DNA from: Sacculina carcini
Taxonomy: Eukaryota; Arthropoda; Thecostraca; Sacculinidae
Length of the DNA: 64,000 nucleotides
Assembly (NCBI GenBank): GCA_916048095.2
Contig: OU696571.1
Coordinates: 5,378,501-5,442,500 of the forward strand
Reading direction: 5' to 3'
Shown: piece after piece, positions 1-11,070 of the stretch
Position numbering within the stretch: position 1 is the first letter of the stretch
How the letters are laid out: every line of letters begins with the position of its first letter
The notes under the pieces: generated by a model
Seen by the model: the letters and a program-made list of their open reading frames with translations, nothing else
Database searches by the model: none
Told to the model about the DNA's origin: nothing
Program-made: the position numbers and the translations under genes

Positions 1-1490
1 ATCGTTATTGGAGGCTGAAAATAATCCAAAAGAAAAAATCATATAATCTAAAGCTTAAAATATCGCCATTTCATTAGCACAGGAATCATATGTATCACTT
101 CATGCAATCAATAGCGAGATGAATAATATCGATTCAATGCAACATATATGATATTGCAATGGATTCCAGCAGCCATTACACGATGAAGCCACGAAATTCT
201 TTCACTAAGGCACTAACTTTCAATCTAATTTGAACTTTCCTATAATATTTTCATGCACAATCTGATGAGTTATCCCATATGACAAATTTTCTAGTGTGAG
301 CCGGCGGAAATACAGTAGGAGTATAATAATGCAGAAGAAATACTGTGGCATGATACACCGCTAACATATCTTACTAACGCAAATTAACACACAGTGGTTT
401 AATTTCGATAAATATATTTTTTATTATGAACTATGGTTGATCTTGCTATAAACTACTAATGCTTGTTACGTCCGTAAAATATCCGTTAAGTTAGTTTAAC
501 TTTTTTCTATAGCAGCAAATGCTAAATACAAATTGTTTACAAGAGGTCCCAAAACGGTGCTTACCTAGATATTCTCTTCGACATCCAAAACGCACCTCAA
601 TCAAATATAAACACATCTTTGTAAAACACTAATGTCCATAAATGCCAAGAAATTCAAAAGGCATTGTAGATAAATCAGAGACGAATACAAAATGATGTGT
701 GGCTCTGATGGCAACTAGTGTTGTGCACCTGTGCTGGTCGTATGGTGTATGTAGCAGTATCACCGTTGCGAAGTGCTTCCACACTGCTGGTATTGGAGGG
801 CCTAGAAAAAAAACTCGCTTTTCAGCGCCAACTGAGCAACGGTTTGCAGCAGAATGCAGAATGAAGACACGCAAGTGGCGATGAGTTTCACGAAGCTCAA
901 AGTGGCACTCGGATAGCATAGAGTGGTTGAGACGCTGGCAGAGTGGTGACAATCATGTGAAATTGAAGCGGGGAACAATCGTCGCTTGTGAAGGCTGCAC
1001 AGCGATCCCTACGGATTTGTGCAGGTCAGCTTTGTCGTCAGCTGACAAGAGAATGGCGTTTGTCCTTCTTTGTTCATCGCCTGAGCAGTGGGAATTGGCA
1101 GCGTTTATTGCCCAGCTTCTCAGACACAACCGACATTCAACACATAAGCCAAAATGAAGCTGGTGGAATTTCCATCAAGATGTTTGTCTGTTAAACTCAC
1201 AGAATGATTGTCATTTAAACTCGAGTCTTCTCAACGATTGCCAGTTGAGGCCAAAGTTTTGTATTTCTTATTGTATCACACATTGATGTATTTCAGTTGA
1301 AACTGTCAAACCAATTTTCGGATAGATACTCTTTTGTGATGCTCTTGTTGATAGCGACTTTGACACATCATTCACTCCAATGTGTCTCTTTCTACATTTA
1401 CACTTATTTCTACACTTATTATCTAGTCAGTGCCAAACTTACCCCAAGTTCCCGCACCAGACGGCACTCAGACATACAACCGTGCTAACC
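1..1490. other. AT-rich intergenic DNA, no gene seen
   Basis: Only short open frames (61-107 codons) occur here on either strand, none with a motif I recognise and none with convincing start or splice context. I see no TE protein fragment, LTR or tandem array. Treated as intergenic or very old repeat sequence. Confidence 0.6.
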
Positions 1491-1674
1491 GGCACTACCC
1501 TATTTGCGCATCGCTCCAAAGTGCGCTAAGCAAAATGGAGGCGGAGCTAACAGGTGCGCTACGTCCATTGCGATACTGGCGCTCTCTAACGGCGGAAAGT
1601 GTAACTATCCTCACCTAACCTAACCAACCCAACCTAACCTAAACTAACCAGCCTAACCTAACCTAACCTAACCT
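1491..1674 (-). repeat. Dispersed repeat with TTAGG-like tract, copy 1
   Basis: A ~115-bp core (1491-1607) is followed by a degenerate CCTAA tract (about 1608-1674; TTAGG on the minus strand). The reverse complement aligns closely by eye with 52419-52576: both hold a GAGAGCGC block, a CGCCTCCATTTTGCT block and a GCGCACTTTGGAGCGA block, in the same order and at nearly the same spacing. TTAGG is the usual arthropod telomere unit, but this tract is short and imperfect, so it is a dispersed repeat rather than a chromosome end. Confidence 0.75.
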
Positions 1675-2211
1675 TACAACGAAAAGGCATTTGTCAAAAA
1701 TAACATTAGAACAGTGCGTTGATTAGCTTTGATAAATCTAACTTTCAAAAAGTAATATTGCAATAATATATGTTACTTAGGTATAATAATTCTTATTGTT
1801 TTGGTTGCGAGACAAAATCGGAATTAATAGAAATATTTCAAAAATATTAAAAACTGCACACTAGAAGAACCTTAATCATCTTTGAAAAGTTGTTCTTTGT
1901 CGGAACGTAATTTTTGTATTATTACATTGTAGAACATCGAGATCCCAGTACAAAAAATCGAGCTAAACCAGCATATTTCTGATTCGAAGTGAAGCAATGA
2001 ATGTCTAAGGTTTTATTACCACTCCAATTAAATAAATAAACATATATTTCTATTTTCCAGACTGTCTAAAACACGCCAAAGAGCCTTATATATCATGTCT
2101 AGAAAAAGGATCGAACGATCATCTCAAAACGACAAGAGCAATCTAGGCTACTTCACGCCTTGAAATTCACTAAATTCTAAGCAACGCGCAGAGAAATTGA
2201 AACGTTGCAAT
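1675..2211. other. Noncoding gap
   Basis: AT-rich sequence without a coding frame or a recognisable repeat. It ends in the 8-bp target copy (2204-2211) of the next element. Confidence 0.6.
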
Positions 2212-3009
2212 CAGGACCGGATTAACGTATAGGCAAAGTATGCAGTTGCCTAGGGCCCCGTGCTTTTGGGGGCCCCGCGCTTTTGGCGCCCTATAGACAG
2301 TGGGGTGCTGCGACTCAAATATCTTCTCAGGGGCCCATCTCATTATTTTCTCAACTTATCATAGTCTGCCCTCGTTGCCAAATATTTTGAAACGTTTTCC
2401 CGCTAATTCACGTTGTATTTTTGCATCAGTCAGGAGGTAACCTGATAAAACATAGCACGTGTATTGCCGTGTATGGAAATTTTCACAAATATTAAATAGA
2501 GCTAGCTGGGTCCAAACTGCACCTGTGAGGTGAAATATTGTCTGCAACAGTGAATGAAATATTGGATAAAGCAATATTGAGCGCTCGGTGTTTCATGTAT
2601 GAAAGTGTTAATATAATCTATCTTTTGTTATTTCTTCTAATGTATCTTGTGTTGTATGTTGTGTTGTAATATATTATGCGTGTTTTGTGCTTGTATTCTA
2701 TTAGCGATTGAAGGTGACCGAATTTGAGTCGTGCAGGATATCAGTCAGGCAAATCATTCTATATTGCGGGTTCCATTTTCGGGTTTGGGAGGTACAAAAA
2801 AGTTGTTGAAGCCGTTATTATATACCCATATTCTGCATGTGTTAATGAAAAGTTGATCAGTTCTTCGGCAGCGTAGGCAAGGTGTTGGCTGACTCAACTG
2901 AGTGGGGCGTCACAATATCACGCCCAGGTTTGCTTGTTCATATCTCATATCATCGGGGCCCCGCGGATCTGAACTGCCTAGGGCCCCGCGAAGTCTTAAT
3001 CCGGCCCTG
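2212..3009. mobile_element. Non-autonomous hAT-type element with 8-bp TSD
   Basis: The left end reads CAGGACCGGATTAA and the right end, reverse-complemented, reads CAGGGCCGGATTAA; both are followed by GGGGCCCC-rich subterminal sequence. The flanks are 8 bp long and differ at one position: GTTGCAAT (2204-2211) and GTTGCACT (3010-3017). An 8-bp duplication and CAGGG-type ends are typical of hAT transposons. The 798-bp interior has only a 71-codon minus-strand frame (2359-2574) with no motif I can assign, so it would need a transposase supplied in trans. Confidence 0.85.
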
Positions 3010-4316
3010 GTTGCACTTATTCTCTGCAATGACGGCTCACAAATTTCTTGCTGCACTGAGCGGAGCCTCATCCTATCTCGACACGTCTGGGCTAATCCGG
3101 TGGGCGGAGCCTATTTAGCTTACGTTGACTTAACGGCTTAGCGCAAAGCGGTCTAATATATTCGGCAATAATGAATAATATAAGATAGAATAAACAAATA
3201 AATAATTAGTTCCTAAGCAATACAAGTAACTGTATAAATTAAGAACAGCCTAGAGCAATTCATGATTAAAATAAAATATAAAAAACAGCGATGAAGATAC
3301 ACCATTGCAATGACCTCTCTTGTCTTTGTAATAAAATTGGTGAAATTTACAATCTTCGGTTGCTTTTGCACTGGCTTCAAAAAAGTTTAGTCTTAAGCAT
3401 GCCAATTAATTTAGAATACCAACGGCTTTCCAAATATTATCATTATTATTAGAGATAGGCAATTTCAATGACATGAAAAGAGTGCAAGAACTATTAAAAT
3501 ATTGCACAGGATTCCATGCACCAAAAGCGCCCAAAAGACGTAAAGAGAGAGAGGAAGCTTGCGAATTAACAATTTGGCCCGGAAGATCAGAGCAAATGAA
3601 GGAAGAAACAACAATCAATTAAAAATATCCAATCAAAGCGCTGAATCCATATCTCACGAATCGCTTAATCCATATCCAAATCCATAAACTCACGGACTGG
3701 ACTTCAGGATCCAGAATCACTTATAAAAATGTGAAAAAATAATGTATAATTAAATCACATTATGCTATTGTTAACGTTGGTCGAGTTTGGAACAGACGAT
3801 GTATTGCAAACGATGCGGCGACAGTGGACAAATGAAGAAATTAAAACAATAAGAACTAGCACACAAAGATCACACACACAGCGCACGTGGCAGTAACACG
3901 TAACACTATAAATGTGATTTAGTCTGTCTTGCAGTGAGGTTTCTATAAAATATTGGCGAGCTGCGAGAAAAGTATTGGTGGGCCGCGAAAGAGAGGAGGT
4001 GATATATTGTGCGCGAGAGAGTGTGAAGAACGCTTTAGTGCGTCTGTCTGTGTGACTGTCTGTGTTTGTGTTAGTAATTCCATATGTCCAGCGGCTGCAA
4101 GCACTTGACCAGCTCGCCGCTGATTGGTTGCTACATCGTCTGTGTGAGAGTGTTGGACCAGCGTACTACGGTTATGACGAAAAAAATCCTGCTATGAATT
4201 TCAATATGCATTTGGTTGCTTATCACAAAAACATATTCATTTCACTAAAATCTGAAATAGTTCTCCCACCCAGGCTGATGATTGTTTTAAATGTTGCATT
4301 ATTCGACACCGTATTT
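3010..4316. other. Noncoding gap
   Basis: No coding frame resembling a known family. The stretch is AT-rich to about 3780, then more mixed, with some CA/GT-rich sequence. It ends with the ATTT target copy (4313-4316) of gypsy element A. Confidence 0.6.
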
Positions 4317-4621
4317 TGTGGTGTCCTATGCCACATTAAATTGCTGAAATGACACGGCAGAGATGTATTGAAGAACGAGCGCACAATACCAACAGAATAA
4401 CATGAACACGGATATTGTGCCACCTTAAATAACCTCGGTCATACATACACAAGCACACACACAGGCATACATACCAGCTTGCTTAACATTACAAGTTGAC
4501 CCAACAGGACAAGCCTGGCTTGAGGCTGCACACAGACGTACCAGTTAACTGAATAGAAACACAAGTGACACACAAACACACACACACACATATTGCTAAC
4601 AAACGCTCGCACTACACCACA
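4317..4621 (-). repeat. 3' LTR of gypsy A
   Basis: 305 bp, nearly identical to 9104-9408. On the minus strand it begins TGTGGTG and ends CCACA. It follows directly on the purine-rich tract at about 4622-4637. Confidence 0.92.
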
Positions 4622-4988
4622 GTACTCCGCCGCCTGAGAACGTAGTTCATACACAGTACAATGTACAGCAGTACAATGTCAACCTCAAGACGCGATTCAC
4701 TAACGGTGGTACGTTAAACAGTTTTCTGTATTCATTCACTGAGTGGATACTCATTTACACTTGCATTCTAGCATTCACACATAATCACAGTCATTCATAC
4801 ATTCATTCATAAACTCGTGCAATAGTTTTGGAGAGTATCAAACAAAAATACATACAAATACACAGCAATGTACACGAATTCAGCAAACGCACAAAACATA
4901 AACAATACGCTCGATTGTGCTGCACTGTGGTGTACGTGAACAATAAGAAATACATTACGCAATATCAAAATACAAAAAACATGCAATA

Positions 4989-6055
4989 TCAAATATAGTG
5001 GAACTCAGGTTTCTTCTTAAAGCGCACATTACGGCCTGACCTGGTAGTAGTAGTAGTACGCTGTTGCGACGATGTAGCAGGATCAGGTACTGGTGCTGGT
5101 GCGGGTGGTGCAACTGGTGTTGTTGCTGGTGGCGCAACTGCAGCGGATGATCTGGTGGAAGGCGTGACGACTGCCGGTTTTAGTCGGTCAATAGGCACAG
5201 TGTCTGACGCACCGGTAGGCAGCTCAACCACGAACACTTTCGGAGATATCGATATCACCCGGAAAGGACCGCAATATGGTGCTTCGAGTGGCCGGCGGAC
5301 TCTATCCACGCGCACCCACACCTTCTCACAGGTCGTCAATTGTTGTGGTACATAGGACATCGGTCTATCATGTGCTGTACCGGCCGACATGTTGCAAAAT
5401 TCACCTCGGACATTCGTCGCGCCAGCTCAGCTACAAACTTGTGCTGCTCCTTGACAGTGATCGCAGTGTCGCCAGTTGGTACCCGGGGACACAACAGCTG
5501 ACCTCCGGTGACGGCAGTGAATGGAGAAACACGGGATTCACTCGGCAGCAGTCTGATACCTAGCATAACCACAGGCGGAGCTGAAAGCCAGCATTGTTTT
5601 CTTGCCATGATATCGGTCTTTATGACTCTGTACAGCCGTTCGACAAGCCCGTTTGACTGCGGTCGGTATGCAGCTGTTCTCATCCGATGAAATCCGACCA
5701 ACTGCGACAGCTCATGGAACAGATCGCATTCAAACTGCGTCCCGCGGTCGGTCACCACGTGTAGTGGGACACCGAAACGCGAGATCCATTGACATAAAAC
5801 AGCGTCAGCGACAGACGAAGCTGTTATATCTGTCAGCAGAATCGCCTCAGGCCAGCGCGTAGCTCGGTCGATGCAGGTGAGTATGTACCGGTATGGCGTG
5901 GCGAATGGATGACAATGAGCGGTAGCCGGTGGTAACGGTCCGACCAGGTCTAGATGAACACAATCAAAGCGGGCGCTGGGTACTGCAAAGTCAACCAGCG
6001 GTGACTTGGTATGTCGAGTGACCTTGGCCCGCTGACATGCAGTACACTCATTCAC
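4989..6055 (-). pseudogene. Gypsy A integrase, broken
   Basis: Integrase joins retroelement cDNA to the host chromosome. 6055-5336 (239 codons) holds the end of the zinc-binding region (CxxC in ECTACQRAK) and the catalytic core: the first Asp in HLDLVGPLP, the second in VVTDRGTQF and the Glu in GLVERLYR, so the DD35E residues are present. The C-terminal GPY-type module (RVRRPLEAPYCGPFRV) lies in a different frame at 5390-4989, which also ends in a Pro/Ala/Thr-rich tail. The two frames overlap around 5340-5390, so at least one small indel separates core and tail. The amino end is cut off from the RNase H part at about 6056-6085. Confidence 0.88.
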
Positions 6056-6085
6056 CCACGATTTAATGTCGCGTTCGATGTGCGG

Positions 6086-6574
6086 TCACACGTACCGGGA
6101 CTTGATGAGTCGAATACCGCCGTGAATGCCGGGATGGCTGAGTCCATGTAGCTGTGAAAATATCGGAAATCGGCATTTCGCAGGCAGATATGGTCTTGGA
6201 TGCGGCGTTGAAGTGTCACACCAAAGTTGGTGATCGCCCGATGTCTTAAACGCCGTCAATGTAGTGGTAGCAGCCTGAGTTTCAGTATCTGCAGCTTGGG
6301 CGCGTGCGATAGCCGGCAGGTCAAAAACATCTGTTGTAACAGCGTTCACACTGCGTGACAGACAGTCGGCCACTGTACTGTCCGTGCCTCTAATGTGTTG
6401 TACGTCAGCCACGTCTTCTGTTATAAACGACCAATGCCTCTGTTGCCGGTCAGATTTGGCTACATGCGGGCTTTTGAAAGCTGCCACTAGAGGCTTGTGG
6501 TCAGTCAATAATGTTACCACTCGTCCTTCGAGGTAGTATCTGAGATGTAACACAGCGTAATATGCGGACAACAA
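6086..6574 (-). pseudogene. Gypsy A RNase H end and integrase zinc region
   Basis: This 162-codon frame carries the later RNase H motifs (LLTDHKPL; the DSTVADCLSR block with its terminal Asp) and then a connector leading to the His half of the integrase zinc finger (HGLSHPG). In the element's plan it lies between the RT frame at 6632-7456 and the integrase at 5336-6055. Nonsense or frame changes at both borders separate it from them. RNase H removes the RNA strand of the RNA:DNA hybrid during reverse transcription. Confidence 0.85.
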
Positions 6575-6631
6575 TTATCTGTCATAAACTGAGTATTTGC
6601 ATTGTACACTGGACAATTTTTTGGAAAAAAA

Positions 6632-7536
6632 CTAGACAAGTTTTGGTTCACCATCAACCATTTGATGCAATGCCGCGCCGGCAGCGGTTGAAGAGCAGTC
6701 GGTTACCAACTGCAACTGGGCACAGTCGGGAACCGGATGAGGCAGCACACACGCGTCTTCCGGTGCTTGCTTCACGGATTCAAATGCTGCTTTCTCGTCA
6801 TCGTTCAACTCTAACTGTTTGGCATTTGGTTGAAGGCGGCTGCATTCACTCAGTGGATGCACCAGGACTGCAAACTTGGGCACAAGATGTCGATAAAAAC
6901 TGCACATATCCAGAAAACGACGAAGAGACGCCGAGTCGCGAGGTGCCGGGAAACTGCAAATAACATTGAGTTTGTTCTTCGGCGGTTGAATACCCTCAGC
7001 CGAAACCTTGTATCCGAGAAAGTTTATGGCCGACTGGAAGAACGTGCACTTCTCTAGTGACAAACGAAGGCCATATTTCTTGAACACGTCAAAAACGGCT
7101 GCGAGATAACGTTTATGCTCCTCCTCGTCGGCTGAGAACACGTCGTCCAGGTAGACGAAGGTGCAAGTCTGGTCAGCAAGTATAGTGCTCATAAATCGCT
7201 GGAAAGTAGCCCCTGCGTTCCTGAGACCCATCGGCATATACAGATATTCAAATAGACCAAATGGTGTGGTGATGGCGGTTTTCGCAATGTCGGCCTCGTT
7301 CATAGGCACCTGGTGGTACGCCTGGAGTAGGTCGATCTTGGAGAAAACTCTTTTGCCGTGTAGATGTTCTGACAGATCCTGTATGAGCGGTAACGGGAAT
7401 CTGTCAGGCACCGGCCTTTGGAGTTCAAAGCACGGTAGTCTCCCGCGATGCGCCATTTTCCGGGTACTTTCTTGGCAACCATTTGTAGTGGCGAACTCCA
7501 GGGTGAATTTGATCGGCGAACGATGCCAGCCTGCAA
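6632..7536 (-). pseudogene. Gypsy A reverse transcriptase, frameshifted
   Basis: The start of RT (GIVRRSNSPWSSP, then GDYRALNSK) is read at 7536-7300. The remainder is in another frame at about 7430-6632: FSKIDLLQAYHQVP contains the first catalytic Asp and TFVYLDDVF the second pair. The fingers/palm order and the FGLFEYLYMPMGLRNAGATFQRF block are typical of Ty3/gypsy. The same frame runs into the RNase H start (TDCSSTAAGAALHQ) and stops soon after. Catalytic residues survive, but the two halves cannot be read as one protein because of a frame change near 7430. Confidence 0.9.
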
Positions 7537-7566
7537 TAATTTGTCAAATGCGGCTCAAGCGGCTCT

Positions 7567-8205
7567 TTATTTATCAGACGCCAAACGCCGTGGGCGTGCA
7601 TACACAGGCGCCGCACTACCTGTGTCGATGGAATTTTGCACAGGCAGTGTGTAAACACATTCAGACTGTTGTGCAAGCAAGCTGGGACGACTGATCAGAA
7701 GAGATCGCACAGATGCAGGCAAGTGACTGACGTCATTCACCACCAGCCCCACAGACCTCTTACCACTCATTTCGGTGTGTGCACATAGTTTTGTGCTGGT
7801 GTCACGAAGACACTGCGCATGGCAATCGACCATAAGTTTGAATGCGCTCAAAAAATCGTGTCCTAACAGAGGGTAGACGGCGTCACATACAACAAAATTC
7901 CACGAAAATTTACTCCTGAGCTTGTGCAAGACGACATTTAGCCTGACCTCACCATACACCGACATGGGCAGGCCGTTGGCTGTCGAGAGACGCACGGATG
8001 TGGGCTGAAGCATGAGAGAAGAAACTGCACTGCCAGGAACAATTGACACACCAGCTCCGGTGTCGACCCCGAAATTGAGCCACTGCGTGCCGATACGTGC
8101 TGCGACTTTCAGGTGCGGCAGGCCATATGTTGCAGCTGTAATGACCTGCCGTTCTAGTTTTCCTGCGCTGGTGGCTGAGAGCAAGGTGCAGGAGACGGCA
8201 AACAA
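7567..8205 (-). pseudogene. Gypsy A aspartic protease region
   Basis: A 212-codon frame with the retropepsin active-site motif DTGA (in NFGVDTGAGVSIVPGSAV) and, about 80 residues later, the LLGHDFL block typical of the second half of the fold. The protease would cut the gag-pol polyprotein. It continues toward RT (SAAPVYARPRRLASDK) and then stops, so the protease-RT connection is broken. Confidence 0.87.
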
Positions 8206-8595
8206 CTTCTTGATGACGGCTGTATGTTCAGGCTGCGTAACTTATTTGGCCACTTGCACCAAGGCTTACAGCTGCAAGCACTACCACCGGTTAATATGTG
8301 AAATCGACAAAGCTTCGGACGTTGACCATTGTGAAATGGTTGTAGTGTTGTGCATGATCGCGCAGGAGATGACGATCGGTGTTCACGCCCAGCTGATTGA
8401 TAATACCGGTGACTGCGTGAAGATTCGACGTGCTGCGGGTGCTGATGGGACATGACTGCAGGTGCTGCTAGACATTGAGAGTGCGCTAGTGTCAGAAGCT
8501 CGTCGGCTCATTTGGCCAATTCAGCTATCGGTAGCTTCTTCTGAGCTGCCAAAACAGTCCCAATAGTTGACGGTAGAGCTTGCGTGAGTTTGTGG

Positions 8596-8931
8596 TTAAA
8601 AGGTTAAATGCCTAAGTGGCAGCTGCTACACGGGAAGAAGCCGAAGCTTATGAACACACAAGCGTGCCCCGTGCAGCTCGCTGCCACCGCAGAACCGACC
8701 CTCTCCACGCTATGGTGCCACAAGGACGTAAGACGTATTAGAGAGGGCCACCTCCCCAGAATGCATGGCACAACTCATGACTGATATCTGGTACCATTTA
8801 CTGCTGGGTTGACAGGGGCTGTGGGATTGTAGAATTCGCCCAATGAAATTCTGCTCCGCCGGGTTTCGAACCACGGACCTCCCGCTTGTGAGGCGGGTGT
8901 GCTAACAACTGCAACACGGAGTCCACGACCA
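8596..8931 (-). mobile_element. tRNA-derived SINE inserted in gypsy A gag
   Basis: The ~336-bp insert lies exactly between two parts of the gag frame that are contiguous in element C. Its minus-strand 5' head is tRNA-like (8854-8921) with a box B match GGTTCGAAACC (8862-8872). The body continues to a 3' end near 8596. GTGG occurs at both junctions (8592-8595, 8932-8935), a short possible target duplication. RNA polymerase III would transcribe it from the internal promoter, and it would rely on a LINE for mobility. Confidence 0.8.
8854..8921 (-). other. tRNA-Val(CAC)-like head of the SINE
   Basis: 68 nt on the minus strand can fold as a cloverleaf: CTCCG pairs with CGGAG in the acceptor stem, and CCCGC pairs with GCGGG in the anticodon stem around the loop CTCACAA, giving anticodon CAC. 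The T-arm is GGTTCGAAACC. The acceptor is short and substituted and is followed directly by SINE body, so it is a SINE promoter rather than a working tRNA gene. Confidence 0.75.
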
Positions 8932-9086
8932 GTGGCGCACCAAGTCGTCGTTGACACCAGCCTTGTGTGCAATGGCCTGTATTTCAGACAGGAATTGCGA
9001 AGGTCGACCGACGAGAGTAGTCTTCGCGATGAGCGCTTCAAACAGCTCCGGCCGTGTACGCTCGAAGAGACTCAATACCTTGTTAT

Positions 9087-9102
9087 CACGTCGGGGTCAC
9101 CA
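9087..9102 (-). promoter_or_regulatory. Primer-binding site of gypsy A
   Basis: TGGTGACCCCGACGTG on the minus strand, one base inside the 5' LTR. The first TGG pairs with a tRNA CCA end. The same 16-mer follows the 5' LTRs of elements B, C and E. Confidence 0.85.
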
Positions 9103-9103
9103 A

Positions 9104-9408
9104 TGTTGTGTCCTATGCCACATTAAATTGCTGAAATGACACGGCAGAGATGTATTGAAGAACGAGCGCACAATACCAACAGAATGACATGAACACGGAT
9201 ATTGTGCCACCTTAAATAACCTCGGTCATACATACACAAGCACACACACAGGCATACATACCAGCTTGCTTAACATTACAAGTTGACCCAACAGGACAAG
9301 CCTGGCTTGATGCTGCACACAGACATACCAGTTAACTGAATAGATACACAAGTGACACACAAACGCACACACACACATATTGCTAACACACGCTCGCACT
9401 ACACCACA
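9104..9408 (-). repeat. 5' LTR of gypsy A
   Basis: 305 bp, TG...CA on the minus strand. It contains a GT-rich stretch and differs from the 3' LTR at about seven positions by eye. Confidence 0.92.
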
Positions 9409-9988
9409 ATTTGAAGCAATTGCTTAGGTTATCTTCCATGAGTGTAAAAAATTAGTACTAGCGGATTTATTTATTCATACACTCATTTTGCAAACACTTC
9501 ATTCTACTAACACAGGCGCTTAAATCACAATTGATATGAAAACAAGGAAAATGGGCAGAATACAGCTACAAACACAGGAACCAGCGAGTCATTCAACACA
9601 GCCATATGAATCAACATGAAAAGAAAATACACCGAACATCGTCACAATGAATACTAAAAATATTTCAAAATTCAGACAACATTGGTATAGTTAGATACAT
9701 AAAAAGTTTATGGAAGCCAATGGAGTATGATAATCCAGGGTCGACATGCATATAAATGAAGTAAAATATATATTCTTGGTGACAACAAAACTATCATGTG
9801 AATACTTGTATTTTTACATCATTTACTAGTCCTTCCATCACTTCACAGCTGTGAATTATTAAGTTTGAGCGTGGAATATCCAGCACAGGTGGTGACATGC
9901 TTTATTATGTCTTCAAACATTTCAGGACACAATCATAGGCCAGCTTATTATTGCCAAAAGAGAGTATTACTCGTATAACTGATTTATT
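9409..9988. other. Noncoding gap
   Basis: Starts with the ATTT target copy of element A. AT-rich, with no coding frame or repeat I can name. Confidence 0.55.
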
Positions 9989-11070
9989 TTAATTTTGATC
10001 AACAAACCATGTTTTGTGCCAGCTGTTGGCAATGAAACTAAGCGGGTGTTGCAACATGATATGCCACGATGGAATGAGGAAATATGCAATAAACGCATAT
10101 ATAACACTGGAACTCCAGCGGGCGCTGGTTAGCGAAGACATTTTTCGCCATTTAATGAACAAATATGAAGCATGTTTTTGTAATGCTGGAATATTTTGCA
10201 TAGTTCATACAGGAACTTGAAATCATCTTTACAATCGGAGTATTTCTTCATATATATTTGATTATCTGCAGTGTACTCACTTTGTAATTTATTGTACTTT
10301 TCTGACAGTTAATCAACAAACTTGTAGGTCACATTCGGCCTGGTCGTATTATCAGAAACATAGAAGTCAAACACATGCTTCAATATACAGAATAATATGT
10401 GATGCTGACACCCAATATTTTGAGACATTCCTAGCTCATTTCCAGTCATAGCTCTGTATTCTCTCAACAACACCATTTGATCGTCCAGTGTTTACTGAAG
10501 TCGTATCACGTATGAATATTAGAATGCTTGACCAAGCATAATATTCATAAATCACAGTGCATCAGTGCATTCTTCTTCGGTGAAAATCTTCTGTGCATCA
10601 CGCATGTATTTTTAAGATCTACTACCGTACCATGCAACAGCCAGTCTAGTATTTCCAGCTGCACTTTTGAGACAAATTTCTTGGTATTCCTGTTTGAGTA
10701 ATGTTTTCTTTCCAAGTGCAGACAATACATTTGATCTTGTTCCTAAAGCATTCATTTAATAAACAATAATTCTATAAGCAAATCATTTTACCTTTTTCTG
10801 CGTTTCTAATTATTTTTCGAAGTATTCCTGATTGTGTAGGTGCTGGAAGAAGCATATCTTTTATGCAATACTTGCACAAAATTGAGATGACTTGTTGGTA
10901 GGCGAATTCTGGTGGCTCAATAATATTATGAAATGGTATGTGGCTGATGGTTTTTATTGTGGCTGGCACCAGTTCTGGCTAATTAGAGCTATCCTCTTTT
11001 CCAATACTGGCATCATCACTCAGAGAATCAAACTCTCTTTACATATTATCATTATCTGGGAGCGTCACAT
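9989..11070 (-). pseudogene. Decayed gene of an uncharacterised, possibly transposase-like family
   Basis: On the minus strand a protein-like path can be followed from about 11070. An acidic stretch (FDSLSDDASIG) leads to ISHIPFHNIIEPPEFAYQQV and ILRKIIRNAEK. A 49-bp intron-like gap (10791-10743, GT...TTTAG) joins the two sides in frame to LLKQEYQEICLKSAAG, AVAWYGSR, KIFTEEEC and GMSQNIGCQHHIL. After a frame change the path ends at 10201-9989 with SLTSARWSSSVIYAFIAYF. At least five in-frame stops interrupt it. I believe a protein family with WYGSR, IGCQHH and ARWNSR blocks is widespread and unnamed in invertebrate genomes, but that is from memory and unchecked. The function is unknown; a transposase-like origin is a guess. 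Confidence 0.5.

Larger units (their letters stand above)
8154..9086 (-). pseudogene. Gypsy A gag, truncated and split by a SINE
   Basis: Immediately after the primer-binding site the minus strand enters mid-gag (FERTRPELFEAL, then GRPSQFL and DDLVRH). The first ~80 codons seen in element C gag are missing, so there is an internal deletion at the 5' end. The DDLVRH block is interrupted by the SINE at 8596-8931. Gag resumes at 8594 (KLTQALPSTIG) with an in-frame stop shortly after LAK. The C-terminal Cys/His motif (QRPKLCRFH ... CKPWCKWPNK) is at 8154-8453. It matches the gag ending of element C (RPKVCRAH ... CKPWCRWPNK), showing the families are related. Confidence 0.82.
4317..9408 (-). mobile_element. 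Ty3/gypsy retrotransposon A, degraded, with LTRs and TSD
   Basis: Two 305-bp LTRs (4317-4621, 9104-9408) face inward on the minus strand and start TGTGGTGTAG. They are flanked by ATTT on both sides (4313-4316, 9409-9412), a 4-bp TSD. The primer-binding site is next to the right LTR and the polypurine tract (CAGGCGGCGGAGTA on the minus strand) is next to the left LTR, which fixes the orientation. Domain order is gag, protease, RT, RNase H, integrase. About seven differences between the LTRs by eye, several frame changes in pol, a shortened gag and a SINE insertion show that the copy is dead. It shares PBS and polypurine tract with element B. Confidence 0.93.

Noticed and set aside
1608..1674. 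Telomere end
   Set aside because: The TTAGG-like tract is short, degenerate, internal and attached to a dispersed repeat core.
8854..8921. A tRNA-Val(CAC) gene
   Set aside because: Substituted and short acceptor stem, followed directly by a non-tRNA body within a retrotransposon gag; better explained as a SINE head.
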